The notes beneath the pieces were generated by a model, which was given only the letters and a program-made list of their open reading frames with translations, did not search any database and was not told the DNA's origin. The position numbers were made by a program, and so were the translations under genes. From Acidobacteriota bacterium (GTDB lineage Bacteria; Acidobacteriota; Terriglobia; Terriglobales; SCQP01), in NCBI GenBank assembly GCA_027314025.1, contig DAHVCP010000064.1, positions 108,984-172,983 of the forward strand: 64,000 bases of DNA, given 5' to 3'. This document shows, piece after piece, positions 43,385 through 52,648 of the stretch. How positions within the stretch are numbered: the stretch's first letter is position 1; each line of letters opens with the position of its first letter.

Positions 43385-43680
43385 CGCTGGGGGCCGCGCC
43401 GCCGGCAATCTTGGATTGCCCGGTTCGCGGGGGCCACGACTTTTGCCCGGGGGCAAAACCGTTGCGGGATGGCCGCAAGACCCCCTGTGCGCCCCCGACC
43501 CACAAAAGAACACGCCGCGATTCGCCCGAGCAGGAGCAGCGGCGCGTCTCCCAGCGACGCGTAAGCGGGACAACGCCCCGCGCCTAATAACAGCCGGTCC
43601 TGCGGCGTCCGCGGCGCAGCTGGACGCGTAAGCAGGACGGCCCGCCGCAGGCGGGGCTGGGGCTCGCGCCTATCAATTGC
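43385..43680 (+). repeat. GC-rich intergenic repeat, copy C
   Basis: First module: GTTCGCGGGGGCCACGACTT then the 8-bp hairpin TTTTGCCC/GGGCAAAA (43441-43458) and GGGATGGCCGC. Second module: GGACGGCCCGCCGCAGGCGG and GGGGCTGGGGCTCGCGCC (about 43636-43670). About 150 bases of other sequence, with two GACGCGTAAGC repeats, separate the modules. No gene is supported here. Confidence 0.65.
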
Positions 43681-43892
43681 GACTGCCAAGCTACGACTGC
43701 CAAGCAACCCTGACACGGGGTACTGGCCATGGGGTCAAGTCCACCCCGGTTGTACCCGCGATAGCGCGAGCCTGGAGTAGCGCCGATGATTCTTAGAGGG
43801 AGCCGGGGTAAAGGAGTTGGGCGCGCGGCTTCCCATCCGCCCGAATCACAAAATTACGTAACCGAAACCGGGATTGGCGCGTTTCATAGGCC

Positions 43893-44189
43893 ATGCAGCC
43901 GGCACGGCGCCACCAGGCGAGAACACTCCCCGGAACGGACTGGCCCATCTGGGCGGGAACCTTAGCCCTGGTTTTGGCGCTGGTTGCTGGTCTGCTATTG
44001 CCGCTCCCGGCGCAGGTAGGCCGGTCCCATCGCGTGCGCTCCTTGGCTTCGCCGCATCCTTTACTGCGGGCCTGGGGTACAACGTTGCGGCCATTAGCCC
44101 CGATCCCAACCTTTGCTCCTCGCGCCCATTCCTGGGCGGGACAACACCGCGTGCGCATCCGCCCGCCTACCACCGCTCACTCCGTCTAG
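43893..44189 (+). CDS. Possible small single-span membrane protein
   Basis: A 98-residue frame with one good membrane helix (about 18-38, PIWAGTLALVLALVAGLLLPLPA) and a basic, Pro/Arg-rich tail. It lies 73 bases ahead of the RND operon on the same strand. The shape recalls the small membrane protein ahead of the TonB receptor, but it lacks the His/Cys motifs. No ribosome site is clear. The rest of 43680-44262 holds no other credible gene. Confidence 0.3.
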   Translation: MQPARRHQARTLPGTDWPIWAGTLALVLALVAGLLLPLPAQVGRSHRVRSLASPHPLLRAWGTTLRPLAPIPTFAPRAHSWAGQHRVRIRPPTTAHSV

Positions 44190-44262
44190 CGGAGCAACCT
44201 AGCGCAACAATTCCGCAGGTGGTTCTGCCGGTTCATGGACCGGGGTGTGAGGAGAACTGGAT

Positions 44263-45684
44263 ATGGCTAGCGGATGCCGCCGATTTCTGATCGGCGGAGT
44301 AGTGGCGGCGATGGTAGCCGTCCTGGGGGGAATGGCGCGCCCGGCGGCGACGCCGCCGACAGGCCGGCGGGGATTTACTTTGGCCGAGGCGGTGCGCCGG
44401 GCGCTGGCGTATTATCCGGGCGCCTTGGTGGCGGCGCGGAACCTGGCGGCGGCGCGGGCACAGGTGGGGGTAGCGCGGACCAGCTATCTGCCGGTGACCG
44501 GGATTACGGCGCAGTTCGACCGGGGTACCGACAACGCGGTGTTGGGGCCGACGTTTCCCAGCCCTCTGCCGGCAATCAGCGGCACGGTTCCAACGAAGGA
44601 CTATTTTGGCGGCTCGGCCTGGACCAGCGCGGCGGGGGTGTATTTCAACTGGGAGCTTTTCGACTTTGGACGCCGCGCCGCCAACGTCAACTTCTACCGT
44701 GATCTTGCGGCGCAAGCGTCGCAACAGGAGCAATACGTTCGCCTGCAAGTGGCGGCGCACGCGGCGGACACGTTTTTGAACGTGCTGGCGGCGCAGGCGG
44801 AGCAGCAGGTGGCGCAAGCGGATGTCAGCCGCTGGAGGACGGTGGACCAAATCGTGCGCGTGCTGGTGGCGCAGCAACTGCGGCCGGGGGCGGACGCTTC
44901 GCGCGCGGATGCGGAATTGGCCGGGGCGCGGATCCGCCTGGCCGGAACGGTGCAGGCAGCAGAGCGCGCCCGGGCGGCGCTGGCGGAGGCGGTGGGGAAC
45001 GCTCGCGCCGCCTTGCCGGCGCTGGATGCGGGGCTGCTGGCGGCGGCGCCGAGCACCGCGCCTCCGGCCGCGCCGGGCGTGGCGCTGCATCCGCAAGCGC
45101 GGGCGCAGCAACAGGCGGTCGCCGCCAGCCAGCAGCAGGGCCAGGAACTCGCGGTGGCCGACCGGCCACGGTTCTACTTGCTGGGCGCGGCCTACGGGCG
45201 CGGCACCGGGGTGGTGGCGCCGGGGGATTTGGCCGCCGGCGCCACGGGACTGTCGCCCACCGGCGCGGGCAATTGGGCGGTAGGGGCGGGGTTGGATTTT
45301 TCCTTTACCCGCCTGGCGCAGGTGCGGCGGCAACGCGCGGTGCAGCGGCAGCAACTGGCGGCGGCGCAGGCGCAATACGCCCAGATCGTGCAACGGCTGG
45401 CCGCGGCGCGGCGGCAAGCGGCGGCGGATCTAGCCGCGGCTGAGGAGGTGAGCAAGGATTCGCCGATCGAATTGCAAGCGGCGCAAATGGGCGAGGCGCA
45501 GGCGCGGGCGCGATATCAAGCCGGCTTGTCCGCCATCGTGGACCTGGCGAATGCCGAGCAGCTGCTGGCGCGGGCGCAGAGCGATGACGCGCTGAGCCGC
45601 TTGCAGGTATGGCGGGGATGGCTGGAGATGGGCTTTGCGGCGGGCGATTTGCAGCCATTCCTGCGGGTGGCCGGGGGGTACTAA
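44263..45684 (+). CDS. TolC-family outer membrane efflux protein
   Basis: A 473-residue outer membrane channel, first gene of the second RND operon. ATG 44263 follows GAGGAGAA. Signal peptide at about 1-30. Two helical repeats with FTLAEAVRRALAYYPGALVAARN at the start and long Ala/Gln-rich helices, typical of TolC-like factors. TAA is directly followed by the ATG of the pump. Confidence 0.92.
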   Translation: MASGCRRFLIGGVVAAMVAVLGGMARPAATPPTGRRGFTLAEAVRRALAYYPGALVAARNLAAARAQVGVARTSYLPVTGITAQFDRGTDNAVLGPTFPSPLPAISGTVPTKDYFGGSAWTSAAGVYFNWELFDFGRRAANVNFYRDLAAQASQQEQYVRLQVAAHAADTFLNVLAAQAEQQVAQADVSRWRTVDQIVRVLVAQQLRPGADASRADAELAGARIRLAGTVQAAERARAALAEAVGNARAALPALDAGLLAAAPSTAPPAAPGVALHPQARAQQQAVAASQQQGQELAVADRPRFYLLGAAYGRGTGVVAPGDLAAGATGLSPTGAGNWAVGAGLDFSFTRLAQVRRQRAVQRQQLAAAQAQYAQIVQRLAAARRQAAADLAAAEEVSKDSPIELQAAQMGEAQARARYQAGLSAIVDLANAEQLLARAQSDDALSRLQVWRGWLEMGFAAGDLQPFLRVAGGY

Positions 45685-48600
45685 ATGAGGCTGGTTGCGT
45701 TGGCGCTGCGGCGCCCCTTCACCGTGTTGGTCTTAGTCATCCTGGCGGTCGGCGCGGCGGTCATGGCCGTCTCCCGCATGTCCATTGACGTCTTCCCGAC
45801 GCTAGATATGCCGGTGCTGTACGTGGCGCAGCCCTACGGCGGAATGTCGCCGGCGGAGATGGAAGGCTACATCGTCAACTACTACGAGACCAACTTCCTC
45901 TACATCTCCGGCGTGGACCACATGGAGTCGCGTTCGATTCAGAACGTGGGATTGATCCGGCTGACGTTCCATCCCGGCACCAACATGGACCAGGCGGTGG
46001 CGGAAACGGCGGCCTATGTGGCGCGCTCGCTGGCCTACATGCCGCAGGGCACGGTGCCGCCGTTCATCCTGCGCTTCGACGCCGGCAGCGTGCCGGTCGG
46101 CGACTTGGTGCTCTCTAGCCGCAGTGAAACGCAGGGCCAGCTGGACGACCTGGCGCAGATCCGCATCCGGCCGATGTTCGCGGGCTTGGCGGGCGTGTCG
46201 GCGCCGCCGCCGTTTGGCGGCAACCCGCGCAGCATTATCGTCAGCGTCAATCCCGACCGGCTGGCGGCGCAGGGGCTGGCGCTGGACGATGTGGTGCAGG
46301 CGATCGCCAAGGGCAATGCGGTGCTGCCCAGCGGCAACGCGCGCATCGGCAACATGAACCGCATCGTGCGCATGAATACGGTGGTGCCGGCGTATCAGGA
46401 GCTGGCCGACCTGCCCCTGCGCAGCCGCTATGGGCCGATGATCCGGCTGGGGGATATCGCCGGCATCGCCGATGCCGCCGACGTGGTCAGCGGATACGCC
46501 GAGCTGAACGGGCGGCGGGTGGTGTACATCCCGGTGACGAAACATGCCGACGCCTCCACGCTGCGGGTGGTGAGCGAAGTGAAAGCGGCGCTGCCGGAAA
46601 TGCGGCAGCAGCTGCCGCGGGACGTGGAGATTCACTTCGCCTTCGACCAATCGGTGTACGTCCGCAACGCGCTGGAAGTGCTGCTGACCGAGGGGCTGCT
46701 GGGAGCGCTGCTGACGGGCCTGGTGGTCTGGCTGTTCCTGCGCGACGGGCGCAGCGCGGGGATCGTGGTGGCGGTCATTCCCTTCGCGCTGCTGGCGGCG
46801 GTGGCGGGGCTGTGGGCGGCGGGCCAGAGCCTGAACATCATGACGCTGGGCGGGTTGGCGCTGGCGATCGGCATTTTGGTGGATGAGGCCACGGTGGCGG
46901 TGGAAAACATCCACACCCATTTGGCGCGCGGAGCCAAGCCGGCGCGGGCCGCGCTGGAGGCGACAAGGGAAATCTTCCTGCCGCAATTGTTGGCGATGCT
47001 GTGCGTGGCGGCGGTGTTTTTGCCGGCCTTCTTCATGACCGGCATCAGCCGCTCCCTGTTCATCCCGCTGGCGTTGGCGGTGGGATTGGCCATGGCGGCG
47101 TCGTTCATTCTGTCCAACACGCTGGTGCCGCTCTTGTCGGTCTTGCTGCTGCACCACCATCATGGGCGGGCGGTGGCGCCGGAGGGTATTGCGCCGGGCA
47201 AGCCCCTGACGCCGCTGGAGCGGCTGCGGCAGGGGATCATTCGCTGGTCCACCCGGATGGCGCCGCGGGCCAAGTGGGCGATAGCGGCATACCTAGCGGG
47301 GTCGCTGGCGCTGATCGCGATTTTTGCCCGCGCTGACGGAACGGACCTATTCCCGCAGGCCAACACCGGTCAGTTCCAACTGCGGCTGCGGGCGCCGACG
47401 GGCACGCGCCTAAAGTTGACGGAGCAGGTCTATAACCAGGCGTTGGCGCTGGTGGAGCGAGAAGCGGGGCCGGGCAATGTGCAGACCAGCCTGGGTTTCG
47501 TGGGCACGCAGCCGCGGTCGTATCCCATCAACACCATTTATCTGTGGACCAGCGGGCCGCAGGAGGCGGTGATGCAGGTGGCGCTGCGGCGGGGATCCGG
47601 GATCAAACTGCTGCCGTTCGAAGACCGGCTGCGGCGCGCTTTCGCCCGGGAGATGCCGCAGGTGCACATCTCCTTCGAGGCGGGCGACATCATCGGCCAA
47701 ATCATGAACCTCGGGGCGCCGGCGCCGATCGCGGTGAACGTGGCCGGGTTCCACCTGCAACGCGACCAGGCCTACGCCCGCCAAGTGCGGGCGGCGATGG
47801 CGCGCATTCCGGCGCTGCGCGATGTGCAGTTTGAACAACCGGGCGCTTACCCGGCCGTTTTGATCCAAGTGGACCGGGAGCGGGCGGCGGAACTGGGATT
47901 GTCGCTGGCGGCCATCGGGCGATCGTTGACCGAAGCGACCGCATCCAGCCGCTTCGTGGCGCGGGATTTTTGGCAGAATCCGGCGACCGGCGTGACGTAT
48001 CAGGTACAAGCGCTGACGCCGCCGGCGGACGTCAACAGCTTGGACGCCCTGCGGACCATGCCGCTGAAAGCAGCGCCGCCGCGAGCGGTGGGGGCGGAGG
48101 GCAACGGCGCCACCCGGGCGGTGGAACTGGGAGATGTGGCGCGGCTAAATTTTGGCGCCGTGGAAGGCGAGTACGACCACTACAACATGCAGCGCGTGAT
48201 CACCGTTACCGCCAACGTGCAAACCGGCAGCCTGGGCGATGCGGCGCGGGCGGTGCGGGCAGCGTTGGCGCAGTTGCCGCCGCCGCCGCGCGGCGTGCAG
48301 GTGGCGCTGCTGGGGCAGGTACAGCCGATGGAAGCGACGCTCAGCGGATTGCGGGGCGGATTGTTGCTGGCTGTGGCGGTGATTCTGCTGCTGATGACGG
48401 CCAGCTTCCAAAGCTGGCGGCTGGCCCTGGCGGTGGTTTCCGGCGTGCCGGCGCTGCTGGTAGGGGTGGTGGTGTCGTTGTATCTGTTCGGCTCGACCCT
48501 GAACATCGAGTCGTTCATGGGCGCCATCATGACCATCGGCATTGCCGTGGCCAACGGGATCTTGCTGATCACCATGGCGGAGCAGGCGCGGCGGCGGCAG

Positions 48601-48948
48601 GCGGAGCTGCGGGCGGACGCGGCGGCCGGGGGCGAGGCGGGATGGCGATTCCGTTCGGCGCTGGCGGCGGCGGGGGAAGGCGCCGGGGTGCGGCTGCGGC
48701 CGATTTTGATGACCGCGTCAGCCATGATCGCCGGGATGATCCCGATGGCGTTTTCGCTGGAAGCGGGCGGCGAACAATCGGCGCCGCTAGGGCAGGCGGT
48801 GATCGGCGGCTTGGCGGCGGCGACGCTGGCGACCCTGCTGATCATGCCCACGGTGTTCGTGTGGTTGCAGCGGAAGCAGTCCGATGCTTCCGTGTCCTTG
48901 GATCCGGAGGACCCGGAGAGCGAAGAGTATGAAACGCGAAAAGCATGA
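45685..48948 (+). CDS. RND efflux pump of the AcrB/MdtC-like type
   Basis: A 1087-residue proton-driven exporter. N-terminal helix at about 10-30, porter domains, and twelve expected membrane segments. The fourth helix reads GGLALAIGILVDEATVAVEN, with D400 at the position of AcrB D407 and Glu 401 where AcrB has D408. That Asp-to-Glu change in the proton relay is conservative but uncommon. It forms an operon with TolC (no gap) and a fusion protein after it. Substrate class is uncertain. The C-terminus has an acidic tail (DPEDPESEEYE). Confidence 0.92.
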   Translation: MRLVALALRRPFTVLVLVILAVGAAVMAVSRMSIDVFPTLDMPVLYVAQPYGGMSPAEMEGYIVNYYETNFLYISGVDHMESRSIQNVGLIRLTFHPGTNMDQAVAETAAYVARSLAYMPQGTVPPFILRFDAGSVPVGDLVLSSRSETQGQLDDLAQIRIRPMFAGLAGVSAPPPFGGNPRSIIVSVNPDRLAAQGLALDDVVQAIAKGNAVLPSGNARIGNMNRIVRMNTVVPAYQELADLPLRSRYGPMIRLGDIAGIADAADVVSGYAELNGRRVVYIPVTKHADASTLRVVSEVKAALPEMRQQLPRDVEIHFAFDQSVYVRNALEVLLTEGLLGALLTGLVVWLFLRDGRSAGIVVAVIPFALLAAVAGLWAAGQSLNIMTLGGLALAIGILVDEATVAVENIHTHLARGAKPARAALEATREIFLPQLLAMLCVAAVFLPAFFMTGISRSLFIPLALAVGLAMAASFILSNTLVPLLSVLLLHHHHGRAVAPEGIAPGKPLTPLERLRQGIIRWSTRMAPRAKWAIAAYLAGSLALIAIFARADGTDLFPQANTGQFQLRLRAPTGTRLKLTEQVYNQALALVEREAGPGNVQTSLGFVGTQPRSYPINTIYLWTSGPQEAVMQVALRRGSGIKLLPFEDRLRRAFAREMPQVHISFEAGDIIGQIMNLGAPAPIAVNVAGFHLQRDQAYARQVRAAMARIPALRDVQFEQPGAYPAVLIQVDRERAAELGLSLAAIGRSLTEATASSRFVARDFWQNPATGVTYQVQALTPPADVNSLDALRTMPLKAAPPRAVGAEGNGATRAVELGDVARLNFGAVEGEYDHYNMQRVITVTANVQTGSLGDAARAVRAALAQLPPPPRGVQVALLGQVQPMEATLSGLRGGLLLAVAVILLLMTASFQSWRLALAVVSGVPALLVGVVVSLYLFGSTLNIESFMGAIMTIGIAVANGILLITMAEQARRRQAELRADAAAGGEAGWRFRSALAAAGEGAGVRLRPILMTASAMIAGMIPMAFSLEAGGEQSAPLGQAVIGGLAAATLATLLIMPTVFVWLQRKQSDASVSLDPEDPESEEYETRKA

Positions 48949-48988
48949 GCGCCTCACGATGGAAGCGCACGGCTCGGGAAGGGGAACT

Positions 48989-50161
48989 ATGCACGGTAGG
49001 GGCAAGGGATACGCGATCGGCGGGTTGCTGCTGGCGCTGGCGCTTGGCGCGGGACTGAGCGGCTGCCGCGAGGGCCAGGGGCGGACGGTGGGGGCGGCGG
49101 CGGAGAACCCGCAACCGCTGGTGACCACGGTTCTGGTGCAGCGGCAACGGCCACGGTTGAGCACCGACCTGCCGGCGGAGCTGGAACCCTATCAGGACGT
49201 GGTGCTGCGGGCGCGGGTGGCGGGGTTCGTGAGCCGCCTGTACGTTGACCGCGGCAGCCAAGTGCGGGCTGGGCAGGTGCTGGCGGTGATCGAAGCGCCG
49301 GATCTGGTGGCGCGGGTGGGGGAGGCGCAGCAGCGATTGAGCGCGGCGCGGGCGCAACGCGCGGCGGCGCGGGCGGCGCTGATCCGGGATCAAGCCACGC
49401 TGGACCGGCTGACCGGTGCGGCGCGGGCCATGCCCGGCGCGGTGGCGGGCAACGACATCACCGTCGCCGAGCAAACCGTGCGCATGGACGCGGCGCAGGT
49501 GGAGGCGCGTACCGCGGCGGAGGCGGCCGCGAAGCAAGCGGCGGAGGCGCTGCGGGCGCTGGAACAATATCTTCAGGTGCGGGCGCCGTTCTCCGGCATG
49601 GTGGTGACGCGCATGATCTCCACGGGCGCTTTGGTAGGGCCGGGCGGGGCGCCGATGTTCGAGTTGCAGCAACTAGATCCGCTGCGGCTGACGGTAGACG
49701 TGCCGGAGCACGAGGTGGGCGGCGCGGCCGTCGGCAACCACGTAAACTTCACGGTGACCAACGCTCCCGGGGCGCAGTTCACCGCGGTGGTGGCGCGCAT
49801 CGCCCACAGCGTGCTGCCGCAGACCCGCACCATGCCGGTCGAGGCGGACGCCGCCAACCCCCGGCTGGTGCTGGCGCCGGGCATGTTCGCGCGCGTGCGC
49901 TGGCCCATCGAGCGGCCGCAGGCGTCGCTCTACGTGCCATCGGATGCCGTAATGGACAGCACCGCCGGCCATGCGGTGGAGGTGGTTCGTGGCGGGCGCA
50001 TCGCCATGGTGAACGTCACCCCGGGCTATACCGATGGCGGGCGGATGGAGGTCTTCGGGCAGCTGCGGGCCGGTGATGCGGTGGTAGCGCCGGCGGATAA
50101 GGACTTGACACCTGGGATCAAGGTGCGAGTGGCGCAGGCGGCGGCGCCGCCCCGCCATTGA
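48989..50161 (+). CDS. RND periplasmic fusion lipoprotein
   Basis: A 390-residue fusion protein. The start at ATG 48989, six bases after GGAAGGGG, gives a signal peptide with lipobox LSGC (C26). Lipoyl halves FVSRLYVDRGSQVRAGQVLAVIEAPDL and YLQVRAPFSGMVVTRMISTGALV flank a helical hairpin rich in Ala and Arg. Upstream in-frame ATGs (48929, 48959) would bury the signal. The order TolC-pump-adaptor is unusual but known. It is 40 bases after the pump gene. Confidence 0.9.
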   Translation: MHGRGKGYAIGGLLLALALGAGLSGCREGQGRTVGAAAENPQPLVTTVLVQRQRPRLSTDLPAELEPYQDVVLRARVAGFVSRLYVDRGSQVRAGQVLAVIEAPDLVARVGEAQQRLSAARAQRAAARAALIRDQATLDRLTGAARAMPGAVAGNDITVAEQTVRMDAAQVEARTAAEAAAKQAAEALRALEQYLQVRAPFSGMVVTRMISTGALVGPGGAPMFELQQLDPLRLTVDVPEHEVGGAAVGNHVNFTVTNAPGAQFTAVVARIAHSVLPQTRTMPVEADAANPRLVLAPGMFARVRWPIERPQASLYVPSDAVMDSTAGHAVEVVRGGRIAMVNVTPGYTDGGRMEVFGQLRAGDAVVAPADKDLTPGIKVRVAQAAAPPRH

Positions 50162-50372
50162 CCGCGACGGGCCGCTGTGCTTGCGGGGAGCGGGCCGTCC
50201 TACGGAAAGTCGCGGCCTTTGCACGCTGCCTTTGCCCAGGCGCAAACGGCGCGGCCACCGAAACCCCGCGCGCGCCGCGGCGCGCAGGCATTCCGGCCCG
50301 CTATCCGCGGAGGAACGTGCCGGCGCCGAGGCGCTTCGCGGCGGCGACACGTGCCTACGAGGTGCAAGGAAA

Positions 50373-50407
50373 ACGCCGCTGCGGCTCGCGATCTGCCGCA
50401 GCGGCGT
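50373..50407 (-). terminator. Strong hairpin, likely terminator of the STAS gene
   Basis: ACGCCGCTGCGG (50373-50384) and CCGCAGCGGCGT (50396-50407) form a perfect 12-bp stem with an 11-base loop. On the minus strand the stem is followed by TTTCC, and it lies 40 bases after the STAS stop; on the plus strand GAAAAAATT follows, so it serves the minus-strand gene better. The rest of the gap 50162-50446 shows nothing. Confidence 0.65.
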
Positions 50408-50446
50408 GAAAAAATTGGCCCCGGATTCGGACGGCCTGGAACGAGG

Positions 50447-50794
50447 CTAGGCGGAGAAGCTCTTGATCGCCTCGCCTTCGCTGGGATACACGTCGAAGAC
50501 GGTCAGCAGCTTGGTGATTTGCAACAGCTCATGGAAGCGCTTGGTGATGTTGGCCAGGCGGATCTTGGCGCCTTGGGCCTGCGCGGTGCTGTGCAGGCCG
50601 ACCAGCGCGCCCAAGCCGCTGCTGTCAATAAAGTCCACGGAGGCCAGGTTGAGAACGATCTTCTTGGCGCCGGAGGCCAGCAATTCCTTCATGCGCTCGC
50701 GCAGGATGTTGGTTTCCTCACCCAGCACGATGCGCCCGGCCGCGTCCACCACGGTGACGCCCTGCTCCTCGCGTTTGGTCAGTTTTAGAGCCAC
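50447..50794 (-). CDS. STAS-domain anti-sigma factor antagonist (SpoIIAA-like)
   Basis: A 115-residue single STAS domain. VDFIDSSGLGALVGLH carries S58/S59, matching the phosphorylated Ser of SpoIIAA/RsbV. When dephosphorylated it would bind an anti-sigma kinase and free a sigma factor. GTG 50794 is preceded by AAGGAG. No kinase partner is in the window; the ECF/anti-sigma pair further on is of another type. Confidence 0.92.
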   Translation of the reverse strand: MALKLTKREEQGVTVVDAAGRIVLGEETNILRERMKELLASGAKKIVLNLASVDFIDSSGLGALVGLHSTAQAQGAKIRLANITKRFHELLQITKLLTVFDVYPSEGEAIKSFSA

Positions 50795-50913
50795 GCTTGT
50801 CTCCTTGTCGCCGTCCGGCGGTCAAACTATGAAATTGTAATGGCTCGCCCCGCCATTTGCAATGGCCGGCGTCCGCATCCCCGCTCAATCCGCGTGGATT
50901 ATGATGGCACGCC

Positions 50914-51696
50914 ATGGTGGTACGGTGGCTGGCGATGCTTTTGGCGCTGATGCCCGGGCCGTGGCCGTGGGGGCGGCCGGCGCCAGGGCGGACGGCGTTC
51001 TTGGCGGCGGCGCGGCGAGAATGGGTGGGGCGGGTCGGGCTGCTGCGGGGGTTTCCCCGGCGGGACAAGCTGCGCTACGATCCGGCGGGCCGGCCTTTGC
51101 GAACTCTGCGGCCGGGGCCGTGGACGCTGGCGGAAATGCGCGTGGAGCGCGTGAACCTCCGGGGCGGCTGGTGGCGGCTTCGCGGCGCGCGGGAAGGGCT
51201 GCTGCTGCCGAACTTCGAGTCCGTATCGTGGCATGAGGCGCTTGCGGTCCGGGTCCGGCTCGGCGCCGATCCTTTAAACCGGGCCACGATCCGAATCTTG
51301 AATCGCGGGATCTTCATTTCCATGGCGGAGCTGCCGGCGGCGGTGCCGGCGTATTGGCGGCACTTTGCGGGCGGCCCGTCGCCAACCCCCCGGCGCCACG
51401 CGCGGCCAGTTCGCGGTGCGGTCATCTATCCCAGTGTCGTGTATGACCCCAACCCGGGCTATACCCGCGCGGCGCGGCGCTTCGGCTTGACGGGTGGCAG
51501 CGAGATCGGTTTTTTGGTGGGGCTCGACGGGCGGGCGCATCAGATCCAGATCCTGCGGCCGATCGGTCTGGGGCTTGACGATAACGCCGTGCGGGCAGTG
51601 CGCAGTTGGCGTTTCCAACCGGGCCGGATCGGCGGCTTGCCCGCAGCGATGGTCGCGCACGTTTGGGTCAATTTCCACTTCTGGCGCCGTCGCTAG
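50914..51696 (+). CDS. TonB C-terminal domain protein
   Basis: A 260-residue protein with a hydrophobic N-terminus (about 1-20). Residues about 165-258 match the TonB C-terminal domain: IGFLVGLDGRAHQIQILRPIGLGLDDNAVRAVRSWRFQPG is the classical two-strand plus helix pattern (G..V.A.VL...G.GLD..A..A...W.F.PA). It may transduce energy to the TonB receptors or act as a periplasmic scaffold. No ExbBD genes are nearby. The middle region (30-160) is not recognised. Confidence 0.78.
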   Translation: MVVRWLAMLLALMPGPWPWGRPAPGRTAFLAAARREWVGRVGLLRGFPRRDKLRYDPAGRPLRTLRPGPWTLAEMRVERVNLRGGWWRLRGAREGLLLPNFESVSWHEALAVRVRLGADPLNRATIRILNRGIFISMAELPAAVPAYWRHFAGGPSPTPRRHARPVRGAVIYPSVVYDPNPGYTRAARRFGLTGGSEIGFLVGLDGRAHQIQILRPIGLGLDDNAVRAVRSWRFQPGRIGGLPAAMVAHVWVNFHFWRRR

Positions 51697-51783
51697 CGCC
51701 CCTCAGCAGGGTATCGAGGTCAAATTCCACATCTTTTCGGACTAGCTGCGCGCGGACGGTTTTCGTCGTACCCTGGCGTATTC

Positions 51784-52596
51784 ATGGCCAGCGAAGCGGA
51801 CCTGCGGGAACAGATTCTGGGCATCGGCCGGATGCTGCATCAGCGGGAATACGTCGCCGCCAGCGACGGCAACGTCTCCGTGCGGCTGGCGGATGGGCGG
51901 ATTTTGGCCACGCCGACCTCGATGAGCAAAGGCTTCATGACCGCCGAGGACCTGGTCATCACCGACCTTGAGGGGCGCAAGCTGGCGGGGTGGCGCAACC
52001 CCTCCAGCGAGCTGGCCATGCACCTGCTGATCTACCGCCTGCGCCCGGAGATCGGCGGCGTGGTGCACGCCCATCCGCCCACCGCAACCGGCTACGCGGC
52101 GGCGGGATTGCCGCTGAACCAGGCGCTGATCAGCGAGGTGGTGCTGGCGCTGGGCTGCGTGCCGCTGGCGGCCTACGGGACGCCGGGGACGCCGGAGCTG
52201 GGCGATGCGCTGCGGCCCTTGGTGCCGCATTACGACGCGCTGCTGATGGCGAACCACGGCGTCGTTACCTACGCCGAAGACGTGATGCGGGCGTATTTCA
52301 AGATGGAGACGGTGGAGCATTTCGCCCGCATTTCGCTGGTGGCGCACCTGCTCGGCAAGCAGGTGCTGCTGGGCAGCCGGGAAGTGGAAAAGCTGATGGA
52401 AGCGCGGCGGAAATACGAGGGCATCAGCACCGCGGCCAATCCCGCGCCGGGCTGTCCGGTGACCGCCGATACGCCGACGGATGCACCCTCCTCTTGCGCG
52501 ATGCCCGCGGCTGGGGACGAGCGCTTCTTGGTGACGCGCGAGGAGCTGACGCAGCTGGTCGAACAAGCGGCGCGCGGCAACAAGCGCCGTTGGTGA
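51784..52596 (+). CDS. Class II aldolase/adducin family protein (fuculose-phosphate aldolase-like)
   Basis: A 270-residue aldolase that splits sugar phosphates with zinc. GN at 29-30 (SDGNVSV) and SSE at 74-76 bind phosphate and give catalytic E76; H95 and H97 (VVHAHPPTATGY) and H158 (ANHGVV) bind zinc. The set fits L-fuculose-1-phosphate aldolases and related enzymes. An extra C-terminal tail (about 215-270) with a Cys pair (CPV, CAM) and a helix is not usual. Substrate uncertain. Confidence 0.87.
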   Translation: MASEADLREQILGIGRMLHQREYVAASDGNVSVRLADGRILATPTSMSKGFMTAEDLVITDLEGRKLAGWRNPSSELAMHLLIYRLRPEIGGVVHAHPPTATGYAAAGLPLNQALISEVVLALGCVPLAAYGTPGTPELGDALRPLVPHYDALLMANHGVVTYAEDVMRAYFKMETVEHFARISLVAHLLGKQVLLGSREVEKLMEARRKYEGISTAANPAPGCPVTADTPTDAPSSCAMPAAGDERFLVTREELTQLVEQAARGNKRRW

Positions 52597-52648
52597 TACG
52601 AGCCTAGGAAGCGGCGCCGCGCTCGGCCGCGGCGCGGTTTGGGTCCCG

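Noticed and set aside
43793..44173. 126-codon minus-strand frame in the gap before the second RND operon
   Set aside because: No family, biased composition; the opposite strand offers a slightly better small membrane protein.
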